Assembly (NCBI GenBank): GCA_003166855.1
Contig: PMUM01000078.1
Coordinates: forward strand, 11,103-45,247
Reading direction: 5' to 3'
DNA length: 34,145 nucleotides
Source: Acidobacteriaceae bacterium
GTDB lineage: Bacteria; Acidobacteriota; Terriglobia; Terriglobales; Acidobacteriaceae
The first letter of the stretch is position 1; the number at the start of each line of letters is the position of its first letter. A program made the translations under genes and the position numbers. Positions 1-7,984 of this stretch are shown one piece after another. Under the pieces are notes generated by a model, which made no database searches, was not told the origin of the DNA, and saw nothing but the letters and a program-made list of their open reading frames with translations.

Positions 1-2
1 TG

Positions 3-842
3 GCTTTGCTGCTATGGCTCGCTGCGAAGACCGGCACATTAAACAGTTTCTCGGTCTTCCTGATCCTGGCTTTGGGATGGGTCATAGGCGGTCTGGCATT
101 CATTCGCAAACTGCCGGTTGGCGAGGTGCAAGGCGCGTTTCTCGAGTCCGAACCGCACTATTGGCGAGAACACTGGACATACACGCGCTGGGTGCTTGCG
201 CAAGCCTTCGTGTACCAATTCATGCACCAGGGCTACTACTGGTTGGTCGCTGGGTTTCTGTCGGTAAAGGAGGTGGGCGAATTGAAGGCGATGTATGTGC
301 TCATCGCCCCGATCGAGCAAGTCATGATCTCACTTTCCTTCTTGTTCTTGCCGGCACTATGCGCGAAATACGCGGCCCAGAACGCCACAGCCTTCCTCGG
401 ATTCTGGCGGCGATACGCTCTGCTCGAGTTGGGCGTGACATTGATGTTCGCCATGGCCGTGCGGGCAGTTGGAGGTCCAGTGATCCATGTTTTGTACGCC
501 GGCAAGTTTGATGAACTCGCTCCCATGCTCTTCCTTCTGGCGTTGGTACCGCTGACGATGGCGATCGGGAACACAATGAGTGACGCGATCCGCGCCGCCG
601 AGAAGCCGCGTCTTGTTTTCTATTCCGCTGTCAGCAGTGCACTCGCGACCTTTATCATCGGCGTGCCGTTGGTTAGGCATTTTGGATTACAAGGCGCGGT
701 CTACGGCATGATTGTTTCAGGCCTCACCTTCACTGCGTCACTCGCAGTGGCATTCCGGATGCATGTGCACAAGCGAATGGCGCCCCCAGTCGTCGACATC
801 TACACCCCGGAGCCATCGGTGCCCACATCGGAGGTTCTGTGA
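3..842 (+). CDS. Wzx-type polysaccharide flippase / lipopolysaccharide exporter, C-terminal part (partial)
   Basis: The reading frame is open from the left window edge, so the N-terminal half of the gene lies outside; a TTG at position 6 is just an internal codon. The visible 278 residues hold several hydrophobic helices (about residues 15-32, 90-118, 136-150, 170-190, 205-250) separated by short charged loops, as in the C-terminal half of MATE/Wzx (polysaccharide_synt) transporters. Proteins of this family flip undecaprenyl-linked oligosaccharides across the inner membrane. The tail after the last helix is polar and Pro-rich. The stop overlaps the GTG start of the next glycosyltransferase (GTGA), so the two are translationally coupled. 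The neighbours, glycosyltransferases and a polymerase, support the flippase role. Confidence is reduced because only half the protein is seen and no sharp motif exists for the family. Confidence 0.75.
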   Translation, partial: ALLLWLAAKTGTLNSFSVFLILALGWVIGGLAFIRKLPVGEVQGAFLESEPHYWREHWTYTRWVLAQAFVYQFMHQGYYWLVAGFLSVKEVGELKAMYVLIAPIEQVMISLSFLFLPALCAKYAAQNATAFLGFWRRYALLELGVTLMFAMAVRAVGGPVIHVLYAGKFDELAPMLFLLALVPLTMAIGNTMSDAIRAAEKPRLVFYSAVSSALATFIIGVPLVRHFGLQGAVYGMIVSGLTFTASLAVAFRMHVHKRMAPPVVDIYTPEPSVPTSEVL

Positions 843-2059
843 AGCTAATGGTGGTTGGGCACCCCTTTCTGCTGGCCTACAACCAGCAGAAATATGTGGT
901 CATGAAGCGACTTGATAGAGACCTTCGTTTGCGCCTAATAGTGCCTACTCGATGGCGCGAGCGCTTTGAACCAACGGACTATCAAGTTCACCCGGAGTTG
1001 AGTGCGGAGGAGGTCGTTCCGCTCAAGCCGCGCGCGGGCAAGTCTCTCATGACCTATCTGTATGACCCACGGCTCTTGGTGAAATGCCTGCGAGAGTTTC
1101 AACCTGACGTAATCCATCTCGATCCAGGCGAGCCACAAGCCCTAATGACCGTGGAAACGATCATGTTGCAGCGGATTTATGCGCCGTCGGCGGCCGTTAC
1201 CCTCTGGACTGTTGACAATCTCCTTCGGCCTCGCGGTTTTCCCCTCGGTGTGCTGAAGAAGCGTCTACGCGCCTACTCGCTGCCTCGCACCGATGCCGTT
1301 CTGTGCTGCAACCGGCGGGCGGCCGAACTCCTAAAGGAGGAGGGCCGGTTCAATGGAATATGCGAGGTTCTTCCTCAATACGGGCTTGACACCACCGAAC
1401 ATCAACCCGGCAAGGAGCCCGAATTGCGCGCTCAACTGGGCTTAGGTGAAAGTCTCGTCATCGGGCATGTCGGACAGATGGTCGAAAGAAAGGGGCTGCG
1501 CCTGCTGTTTGAAGCCCTCGGCAACCTTCTGCATTATCCGTGGAAACTGTTGCTGGTCGGGTCCGGGCCGCTTGACCAGGAAATTCGAGAGCAATGGATG
1601 GCAAAACTCCCGGGACGGATAGTGCTTGTGCCGGCCGTGCCCTACGAGCAAGTGAACCGGTATTTGCGCTGTGTCGATATCTTTGTGCTCGCCTCGCAAT
1701 CGGTTCCTTATTGGCAAGAACAGTTCGGCTTGGCATTGGCACAGGCGATGATGTTGGGCATCCCTTGCATAGGCTCAACCAGCGGTTCTATTCCGGAAGT
1801 CCTGGGTCCAGGTGGTCTCCTGTTCGAGGAGGGACGGAGCGCCGACCTCCAGAAACGATTGAACGCTTTGCTGGATTCAGCGGAAATGCGGAAGGAATTG
1901 GGTGACCAAGCTCGGCGTTTTGCACTTCAGCATTACACGCGTGAAGGGATTGCCGCGCGTTATATGGACGCTTTCGAAAAGGTTCGGTGCAACCACACTG
2001 GCGAGCGTGACGAGAAGAAGGAAACGCTCGAACTGGAATCGCTCGCGCGCAAGATCTAA
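839..2059 (+). CDS. glycosyltransferase family 4 (GT-B fold)
   Basis: This is a cytoplasmic, membrane-associated sugar transferase for the polysaccharide repeat unit; donor and acceptor cannot be read from sequence. About 406 residues, normal for GT4. The C-terminal nucleotide-sugar domain is clear: a GHVGQMVERKG segment at about residue 208, an LLLVGSGPL strand at about 238, and an FGLALAQAMMLGIP helix at about 294 followed by GSIPEV. In most GT4 enzymes this helix carries the E-x7-E motif; here the second glutamate is a glutamine (E-x7-Q near residues 293-301), which is unusual. The start is GTG at 839 overlapping the preceding TGA; an in-frame ATG at 848 is an alternative. It lies between the flippase and a GalE-like epimerase. 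Confidence 0.85.
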   Translation: MKLMVVGHPFLLAYNQQKYVVMKRLDRDLRLRLIVPTRWRERFEPTDYQVHPELSAEEVVPLKPRAGKSLMTYLYDPRLLVKCLREFQPDVIHLDPGEPQALMTVETIMLQRIYAPSAAVTLWTVDNLLRPRGFPLGVLKKRLRAYSLPRTDAVLCCNRRAAELLKEEGRFNGICEVLPQYGLDTTEHQPGKEPELRAQLGLGESLVIGHVGQMVERKGLRLLFEALGNLLHYPWKLLLVGSGPLDQEIREQWMAKLPGRIVLVPAVPYEQVNRYLRCVDIFVLASQSVPYWQEQFGLALAQAMMLGIPCIGSTSGSIPEVLGPGGLLFEEGRSADLQKRLNALLDSAEMRKELGDQARRFALQHYTREGIAARYMDAFEKVRCNHTGERDEKKETLELESLARKI

Positions 2060-2079
2060 ACATCGCCAACGAGGAGATC

Positions 2080-3021
2080 ATGAAGATACTAGTCACTGGG
2101 GGAGCGGGTTTCGTCGCCTCACATGTTTCGGAAGGATTTCTACGAGCAGGCCATTCAGTCGTGATCGTCGATGACTTGTCAACCGGGAAACGCGAAAACG
2201 TCCCGTCCGCAGTTAAGTTCCTCCAACACGACATCACGGATTTCGCGGGAATGGAGCAGATCATTGCCGACGAAAGGCCCGAGATCATAAACCATCACGC
2301 GGCGCAGATGGATGTTCGCCGCTCCGTTCGTGAGCCCTTATTTGATGCGCGGGTCAACATCGTGGGCGCGCTCGGATTGCTCGAACTGGCAGTCAAATAT
2401 AAGGTCCGCAAGTTCCAGTACGCCTCAACGGGTGGGGCCAGCTACGGCGAGGTCGAAACCGTACCTGTAGACGAAACTCATCCCACCAGACCGATCTGCC
2501 ACTACGGTGTCAGCAAGCTCACGCTCGAGAGATATCTATTCCTCTACAAACATCTCTATGGGTTGAACTACACCGTGATGCGGTACCCCAACGTGTTCGG
2601 GCCGCGGCAGAACCCCTACGGTGAGGCCGGTGTGGTTGCCATCTTCGCTCTGCAGATGCTTCGCGGCGATCAACCCACAATCTTCGGAGATGGTTCCAAG
2701 ACCCGCGACTACGTTTTCATCGACGATATCGTGAGGGCAAATGTTGCGCTGTTGGAAAAAGGAGACGGAGAAATCCTCAACATAGGCAGTGGAGCGCCCA
2801 CTTCCGACTATCAGATCTTCGAGTTGGTGCGCGCGGCCACGAACTATCGTGGCGACCCCAAGTTTGCGCCAGTTCGCCCGGGAGAAGTTGCCCACATCGC
2901 CTTGGACGGTGGGAGGGTACGAATCGTTGCCGGATGGAAACCCCAAATCTCCCTGAAAGAGGGGATCACGCGCACCGTTGAATCGATCAGGCAAACCAAT
3001 GCGTGTCTTACAAATTCATAA
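2080..3021 (+). CDS. NAD-dependent epimerase/dehydratase, UDP-glucose 4-epimerase-like
   Basis: This is an extended short-chain dehydrogenase/reductase that probably interconverts a nucleotide sugar for the repeat unit, most likely UDP-Glc/UDP-Gal or the N-acetyl forms. Visible features are the N-terminal Rossmann motif TGGAGFVASH at residues 7-16, in which the third glycine of GxxGxxG is alanine; the YASTGGASYGE strand with catalytic Ser/Thr; the YGVSK motif (Tyr142, Lys146); and the family's RYPNVFGPRQ segment. At 313 residues the length is standard. A GAGGAG Shine-Dalgarno at 2071-2076 sits four bases before the ATG. The 3' end overlaps the likely start of the next glycosyltransferase by 23 bases. 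Exact substrate is not determinable by eye. Confidence 0.85.
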   Translation: MKILVTGGAGFVASHVSEGFLRAGHSVVIVDDLSTGKRENVPSAVKFLQHDITDFAGMEQIIADERPEIINHHAAQMDVRRSVREPLFDARVNIVGALGLLELAVKYKVRKFQYASTGGASYGEVETVPVDETHPTRPICHYGVSKLTLERYLFLYKHLYGLNYTVMRYPNVFGPRQNPYGEAGVVAIFALQMLRGDQPTIFGDGSKTRDYVFIDDIVRANVALLEKGDGEILNIGSGAPTSDYQIFELVRAATNYRGDPKFAPVRPGEVAHIALDGGRVRIVAGWKPQISLKEGITRTVESIRQTNACLTNS

Positions 3022-4246
3022 GACGTTTCACACACGTGGCGGAGCCGACACATTCTTTTTCAAAACCTGCGGCCTGCTCACGGAGCACGGGCACGAAGTG
3101 GCTCATTTTTCTACCTCGCACCCAAAGAACCAGGAATCCCCGTTCTCAAGCTATTTTGTCGATGGCTTCACCGATGCAGATGTGCCCCAACTCGGATTTC
3201 GACGAAAGGCCAAAGCGTTTGTTCAGGGTATCTACTCGGCGGAGGCCAGGGACAATCTGGAGCGGTTGGTCCAAGACTTCAAGCCTGACGTGGCACATGC
3301 ACACTGCATTAACTACCAACTGTCGCCGTCGGTCTTCGACGTCTTCCGGCACTCTGACATTCCGCTGGTTGTAACGCAGCACGACTTCACCATCATCTGT
3401 GGGGCTGGGACACTACGGACCGGGGGTTCTCACTGCGAGCGCTGTAAGGGCGGGCACCACTACAACCTGCTGTTGCACAACTGTTACTGGAATACGCCTG
3501 CGAGCCTGATGGCCACCTTGAGCCACTACCTCCACGACTTTCGAGGATCGTGGAATTCGGTGTCGAAGCTGCTGGTGCCCAGTCATTTCATGCTCGAGAA
3601 GCTCGTGGAGTGGGGAATTCCGCGCGAGCGCATGGCTCACATACCGATTTTCATCGATTTTTCAGAACAGGCTCCAGCCAGCTCTACTGTGGGTGATTAT
3701 GTACTGTTTTTCGGCCGCATAGACTCCAACAAGGGAGTCAAGGTTCTGCTAGAAGCCATTGAACCGCTGGATTGCAAGGTGTTGTTGATCGGGGATGGAC
3801 CTCTGGCCCCTTGGGTTAAAGAACAAATTGAGGCCAAGCTAAAGAACGTGGAGCACATCCCTTTTGTGTCTTCACGCGAAGAGCTCGGCAACTACATCGC
3901 AGGGGCTGCGTTTTCAGTCGTGCCTTCGTTGTGGAATGAGAACCAACCTGCCGTAGTGTTGGAGACGTACGCCATGGGAAGACCGGTGATCGGCTCTCGC
4001 ATTGGGGGTATTCCTGAATTGATCGAGGACGGCCACACCGGTCTCCTCTTCACTCCTGGAGATGCCAGCGATCTGCGCGAGAAGATCCGGTTCCTGCTGG
4101 AGAGGCCGACTCTGTGCCAGGAATGGGGACGAAACGGAAACCGCAAACTGCGGGCGGGATTTTCCCGTGCGGTTCACTATGATCGCCTCATGTCAATTTA
4201 CGACAGCGTGCTCACTGGCAAACACGTCTCCGCGGTCTGCGTTTGA
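2999..4246 (+). CDS. glycosyltransferase family 4 (GT-B fold)
   Basis: This is a sugar transferase acting on the lipid-linked intermediate at the cytoplasmic face. The best start is ATG 2999 (MRVLQIHKTFHTRGGAD), a typical GT4 N-terminus; an upstream TTG at 2978 would only add seven non-homologous-looking residues and overlap the epimerase further. A cysteine cluster (CGAG, CERC and a later C, residues about 133-165) is common in one GT4 subgroup. The C-terminal domain shows FFGRIDSNKG (about 238), LLIGDGPL (about 262), and an intact E-x7-E (ENQPAVVLE, about 313-321) followed by GGIPELI and GLLF. About 415 residues. It overlaps the preceding gene's end, which suggests coupling. Sugar specificity is unknown. 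Confidence 0.86.
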   Translation: MRVLQIHKTFHTRGGADTFFFKTCGLLTEHGHEVAHFSTSHPKNQESPFSSYFVDGFTDADVPQLGFRRKAKAFVQGIYSAEARDNLERLVQDFKPDVAHAHCINYQLSPSVFDVFRHSDIPLVVTQHDFTIICGAGTLRTGGSHCERCKGGHHYNLLLHNCYWNTPASLMATLSHYLHDFRGSWNSVSKLLVPSHFMLEKLVEWGIPRERMAHIPIFIDFSEQAPASSTVGDYVLFFGRIDSNKGVKVLLEAIEPLDCKVLLIGDGPLAPWVKEQIEAKLKNVEHIPFVSSREELGNYIAGAAFSVVPSLWNENQPAVVLETYAMGRPVIGSRIGGIPELIEDGHTGLLFTPGDASDLREKIRFLLERPTLCQEWGRNGNRKLRAGFSRAVHYDRLMSIYDSVLTGKHVSAVCV

Positions 4247-4282
4247 GAAAGTTGTCCTTTGTAGTTCAGAAACATTAGGTTT

Positions 4283-5053
4283 ATGCCGCAAATGAAAGCT
4301 GATTTCAGACATCCCAGTGGGGCAGTGGCTTCCGTGATCGCAGACTTTGCCCGCCGCGGCCGTTGCATGGCACGGGCTCTTGTAGGTCGAGATGTATATC
4401 GACGTCCTCAGTTGCATGCCACCAAGGAACTCCATGGCGGGCGCCCCACTGACGGCTACGGGTCATGGACCATCTGCCCGGATCTAATCACATCTAAAAG
4501 CATCGTCTACTCAGTCGGAATCGGAGATGATATCTCTTTCGAGATATCGCTGATTCGATCGTTCGGCCTGCCAGTAGTGTTTGCCTTCGATCCAACTCCG
4601 ACTTCGATTTCGTGGTTGTCCCGTCAGCGCGTGCCGGACGAATTCAGGCTCCTCCCGTACGCGATTTCGGACTACGATGGCACCGCGCCGTTTTTCCCGC
4701 ATGATAACCCTGATTTTGTTGCGCACAGCCTCATCGCCCGCGAAGCGACCGGGGCGCAAGCAGTCGAAGTGCAGGTGCGGACTCTGCCAACGCTGTTGGC
4801 CGAGCTGGGGCATAGTCATATCGATCTGCTCAAGATGGATATTGAAGGTGCCGAATACGCCGTCATCGACAACTTGGTATCCCAACGAGTCGAAGTACAT
4901 CAACTCTTAGTCGAATTTCACCACCTTGACCGATTCACACCTGGCATGAGTCCCGCACATACTAAGGATGCGATCCAGAAATTGAATCGCGCAGGGTTCA
5001 AGGCCTTTCACATCACGCCCAGCGGCCAAGAATATTCTTTTATCAAGACCTAG
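4283..5053 (+). CDS. FkbM family methyltransferase
   Basis: This is a class I SAM-dependent O-methyltransferase of the FkbM type, which in polysaccharide loci usually methylates sugar hydroxyls. The SAM site is seen as the SVGIGDDISFE segment at about residues 76-86 and the acidic FAFDPTP strand at about 97; the hallmark FkbM motif LLKMDIEGAEYAVIDNL is near residues 181-197. At 256 residues the length is typical. Start choice is uncertain: ATG 4283 has only a weak AGG upstream, and an in-frame ATG at 4292 is possible. It is separated from the preceding glycosyltransferase by 36 bases. A hairpin (5055-5087) follows directly after the stop. It is one of two FkbM enzymes in this locus. Confidence 0.85.
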   Translation: MPQMKADFRHPSGAVASVIADFARRGRCMARALVGRDVYRRPQLHATKELHGGRPTDGYGSWTICPDLITSKSIVYSVGIGDDISFEISLIRSFGLPVVFAFDPTPTSISWLSRQRVPDEFRLLPYAISDYDGTAPFFPHDNPDFVAHSLIAREATGAQAVEVQVRTLPTLLAELGHSHIDLLKMDIEGAEYAVIDNLVSQRVEVHQLLVEFHHLDRFTPGMSPAHTKDAIQKLNRAGFKAFHITPSGQEYSFIKT

Positions 5054-5054
5054 G

Positions 5055-5087
5055 AAACACTTGGCTCCCCAGGCTCGGTAAGTGTTT
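5055..5087 (+). terminator. possible intrinsic terminator or attenuator hairpin
   Basis: A perfect 8-bp inverted repeat (AAACACTT at 5055-5062, AAGTGTTT at 5080-5087) starts two bases after the FkbM stop and ends in a run of four T. The loop is 17 bases and the stem is AT-rich, so it is weak; it might attenuate transcription between this gene and the downstream polymerase gene rather than stop it. Confidence 0.3.
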
Positions 5088-5100
5088 TCACTCCAGCCAA

Positions 5101-6417
5101 ATGCCTGATGCAAAGAAAACCGATGTTCTTAACCAGGCAGTGCTAGCCCTGGTGTTTACGCTCGCGTTCGCAATCTTCTTTGCCCCTGAACTTAGTTTGC
5201 CGCTGCAGTTGGTACCGCTGGGCCTGTTTGCGGCGCTGGTGTTCTGTAAGGCCCTGTGGTCGGACTCACTTCTTACGGCATTAACAGGATTCTTCGATAC
5301 CGATGGGCTATTGTACGTGATCTTCTTGTCAGTTCTCATGCTGGGGGCTTCGTTTGAATCCAGCTTCGAAGAGGCATTCGAGTTCGCGCTCCTCCTCTCG
5401 ATATGTCTGGTGCTCGCGCGAATCTACATGACGCTGGTACCGATCAGGGAAGTGCTCGAGGCGTTTTACTGGTCGGCAATCCTGTCCTTGCTGATTTTTG
5501 TGCCCTTAACTTTCGGGATGCTGATTCAATCCGTCGCCACGTTGGAGAAGTTCACGGCCTTCAATTTCCATCCTAATCTGCTGGCCCTGCAACTTGCTGC
5601 CTACCTTTGTGTAATGGTCTGGAAACTCATGACCGGCGGTTGGTTCATGAAAGTTCTTTCTGGCTTAGTGGGTACTGTTTGCATCATCGTCATCTTTCTT
5701 AGCTCTTCGCGAGGCGCACTCGTAGGGATTGTGGCCGGGGGGGGGTTTGTTATTGGTGTCGTGCTTGTCGACGCTGCTAAGCGGCATCAAAAGAGGACAT
5801 TCCGGGTGAGCGCAATTGTGCTTGCGCTGTTAGCGGTCTTGTTCGCGGTTGTGCAAAATCTCGAATCAACCCAAGAGGTCTTAGCCACCGTGGATAAGAT
5901 TTTGGACCTATCTTCGCCTGGTCGGGGCCTGGACTCGGGAATGACGGGGCGTGTCGACGTATGGCAGGAAGTCCTGCGCGTTCTCAGGGACGGCTCTTGG
6001 CTGTTCGGGCATGGGGTTCGGTCATCCGATGCCGTGTGGACCTACGAACCCAAGATCGATAACAGCTACTTGGTTATCCTCTACGACATGGGCGTGGTGC
6101 CACTGATTCTAATCACGTGGAGATTCGTGAGGATGCTGCGAGGAGCCACGAGGAACTACTTTTGTGCAATCGATGACGAACAGAAGCAGTTCCACCTAAC
6201 CTGTGGCATGTTTCTTGTCGTTCTTTTGGTGACCAGCATTGTGGAGCGATCGTTGTTCGCAGTGGGCAATCCGTTCTCTCTGCTCGCGTTTCTTTTCTTC
6301 GCGACTCCGACGCGATCCTTGGAACTGCAGGGGGACCGGAGCATGCTTTATCCCCAGCGATCAGGGCTCCTTCAGGATGGTTCGATATCGGCACCTAGAC
6401 CTAATCAAGAGTCCTAG
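5101..6417 (+). CDS. O-antigen ligase / Wzy-like polymerase family membrane protein
   Basis: This is an integral inner-membrane protein that most likely polymerises the exported repeat units (Wzy) or ligates the chain. About 438 residues with roughly ten to twelve hydrophobic segments, starting at residues 10-30. The Wzy_C/O-antigen ligase signature is visible: FLSSSRGALVG near residue 200, a large periplasmic loop around 255-315, and LFGHGVRSSD plus DNSYLVILYDMGVVPL near 302-330. A run of nine G (5737-5745) inside codons for a Gly triplet lies just after the SSSRG motif and could be prone to slippage. The start ATG at 5101 has no clear Shine-Dalgarno. The C-terminus is polar. The position between two methyltransferases within the assembly locus fits polymerisation. 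Confidence 0.82.
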   Translation: MPDAKKTDVLNQAVLALVFTLAFAIFFAPELSLPLQLVPLGLFAALVFCKALWSDSLLTALTGFFDTDGLLYVIFLSVLMLGASFESSFEEAFEFALLLSICLVLARIYMTLVPIREVLEAFYWSAILSLLIFVPLTFGMLIQSVATLEKFTAFNFHPNLLALQLAAYLCVMVWKLMTGGWFMKVLSGLVGTVCIIVIFLSSSRGALVGIVAGGGFVIGVVLVDAAKRHQKRTFRVSAIVLALLAVLFAVVQNLESTQEVLATVDKILDLSSPGRGLDSGMTGRVDVWQEVLRVLRDGSWLFGHGVRSSDAVWTYEPKIDNSYLVILYDMGVVPLILITWRFVRMLRGATRNYFCAIDDEQKQFHLTCGMFLVVLLVTSIVERSLFAVGNPFSLLAFLFFATPTRSLELQGDRSMLYPQRSGLLQDGSISAPRPNQES

Positions 6418-6490
6418 GTTTTTCGCCGCCCAATCTCGCATCCCAAGGACATGCCATCATCCTATGCACCTAAAAAGCGAGAGCTACGAA

Positions 6491-7198
6491 ATGTCGGCAG
6501 AGAAGTTTGCGCGCACCGATTCAATCCCCGATCGCGTCAATCTGGGGTGCGGTCCATTTGCCCCACCGGGCTGGCTGAATGTGGACGGCTCCTGGAATGC
6601 ATGGTTCACCCATCACAAACATCTTCGCCAGGCACTCGAACTTGTGGGAGTGATCAATGCGAGCAATCAGGGTGCAGACTGGCAAGTGAGTCCGCTCGTG
6701 CACGACTTGAGTAAGCCTCTGCCGTTTCCCGATAACTCCGTTTCGGCCATTTACGCTTCTCACGTCCTGGAGCACCTCTATCGGAACCAGGCAATGGCCT
6801 TGCTCTCAGAGTGCAAGAGAGTCCTGAAGCCCGGTGGCGTCTTGCGGTTGGTGGTACCTGACCTGCACGCATTGGTCGTGGAGTACTTGAATAGCAAGAA
6901 TAACGGGAGCAGCAGGTCCGCCGCCGACAATCTGAACGAAAAGCTGGCGTTCCGCCCTCCGGCCCCGCGTGCGGGAAATGGCTTTGTGAGGTTCTACCAT
7001 CTCTGGAAAGACTTCCACTCTCACAAGTGGATGTACGACTCCGAATCCCTGAGTAGCTACCTTGAAGGCGCGGGGTTCCACCAAGTCGCACAGATGGAAT
7101 TACACAAGAGTGCTATTCCGGGAATTGAAGAAGTTGAACTGCCGCACCGCATCCTCGATGGTGCGGGGATCTGCCTCGAAGGCAAGAAGATCGCCTGA
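6491..7198 (+). CDS. class I SAM-dependent methyltransferase (type 11)
   Basis: This is a predicted methyltransferase modifying a polysaccharide precursor. The SAM motif I is VNLGCGPFAPPGWLNVD (residues about 16-32), a variant common in polysaccharide loci; the second motif is PFPDNSVSAIYASHVLEHL (about 78-96), and the third LSECKRVLKPGGVLRLVVPDL (about 103-123). The frame is open well upstream, to 6239 through the end of the polymerase gene, but homology-like sequence begins only after ATG 6491 (preceded by GCGAGAG), with ATG 6464 as an alternative. About 235 residues. It is followed after three bases by a second FkbM methyltransferase, so this part of the locus holds three methyltransferases. 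Confidence 0.83.
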   Translation: MSAEKFARTDSIPDRVNLGCGPFAPPGWLNVDGSWNAWFTHHKHLRQALELVGVINASNQGADWQVSPLVHDLSKPLPFPDNSVSAIYASHVLEHLYRNQAMALLSECKRVLKPGGVLRLVVPDLHALVVEYLNSKNNGSSRSAADNLNEKLAFRPPAPRAGNGFVRFYHLWKDFHSHKWMYDSESLSSYLEGAGFHQVAQMELHKSAIPGIEEVELPHRILDGAGICLEGKKIA

Positions 7199-7201
7199 TG
7201 A

Positions 7202-7984
7202 ATGCCAATGAACAGACGTCTCAAAGAAAACCTTAGAGAATTCCTCCCGCGCGGGCTCCGGCGCCACCGCATCCTCGGGGGACCACTGCGGGGCAGCGCG
7301 ATTGTGACTTCCTGGCACGACTATCCTGCGGCAATTCTCGGCCGAACGGAACGAGCCCTGCTACAGTGGTTTAAAGCCAATGTCCGTGAGGGAGAGACCT
7401 GGCTCGATATAGGCGCCCACTACGGCTACACGGCCATTGCCCTGTGCGGACTCGTAGGTAGGTCAGGCCGAGTCTTCGCGTTCGAGCCGATGCTCAATAC
7501 CGCCGGGTGTGTTTCCCGCACGAGTTCTCTGAACAACTTGCCGCAACTGACGGTTATACCCATGGCATTGGGAGACTGCGCCGACGTGGCCATCGAGAGC
7601 CTGCACGTGGTCAAAGGAATGATCGACAGTACTCTGCAGCCTTCGGCGGAGTTCAAGGAGACGTTCCTGGTCTCTCGATTGGACTGGCTGTGGCCGAAGA
7701 TTTCCGGCTCCGATGCACACATCGACGGCATCAAGATCGACGTCCAGGGTATGGAAATTAAGGTACTCGAGGGAATGGCCGAGGTAGCCAGGCGGTACCG
7801 GCCGAAGCTGCTTGTGGAACTTCACACTGGGGTTTCGCGGACCAAGGTGTTGGAGGTAATGGCCTCCATCGGATATATCCCGCGCGGAACGCCGGTTGAG
7901 CCACTCCCAGGGGAATCCGATCCGATGTATGCGGATGATCGGACCTATTCCTTCACTCCGGCCTCGGCTGGGGGCAAGGCGTGA
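7202..7984 (+). CDS. FkbM family methyltransferase
   Basis: This is the second FkbM-type SAM-dependent O-methyltransferase of the locus. It shows ETWLDIGAHYGYTAIAL (residues about 64-80), the acidic FAFEPM strand (about 95), and the FkbM signature DGIKIDVQGMEIKVLEGM (about 175-192), then LVELHTG. At 260 residues the length is normal. It differs clearly from the first FkbM protein, so this is not a recent duplication. Start at ATG 7202 or 7208. The stop overlaps the GTG start of the DUF362 gene (GTGA), which indicates translational coupling. Its target, probably a hydroxyl of a sugar residue, is not known. Confidence 0.86.
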   Translation: MPMNRRLKENLREFLPRGLRRHRILGGPLRGSAIVTSWHDYPAAILGRTERALLQWFKANVREGETWLDIGAHYGYTAIALCGLVGRSGRVFAFEPMLNTAGCVSRTSSLNNLPQLTVIPMALGDCADVAIESLHVVKGMIDSTLQPSAEFKETFLVSRLDWLWPKISGSDAHIDGIKIDVQGMEIKVLEGMAEVARRYRPKLLVELHTGVSRTKVLEVMASIGYIPRGTPVEPLPGESDPMYADDRTYSFTPASAGGKA

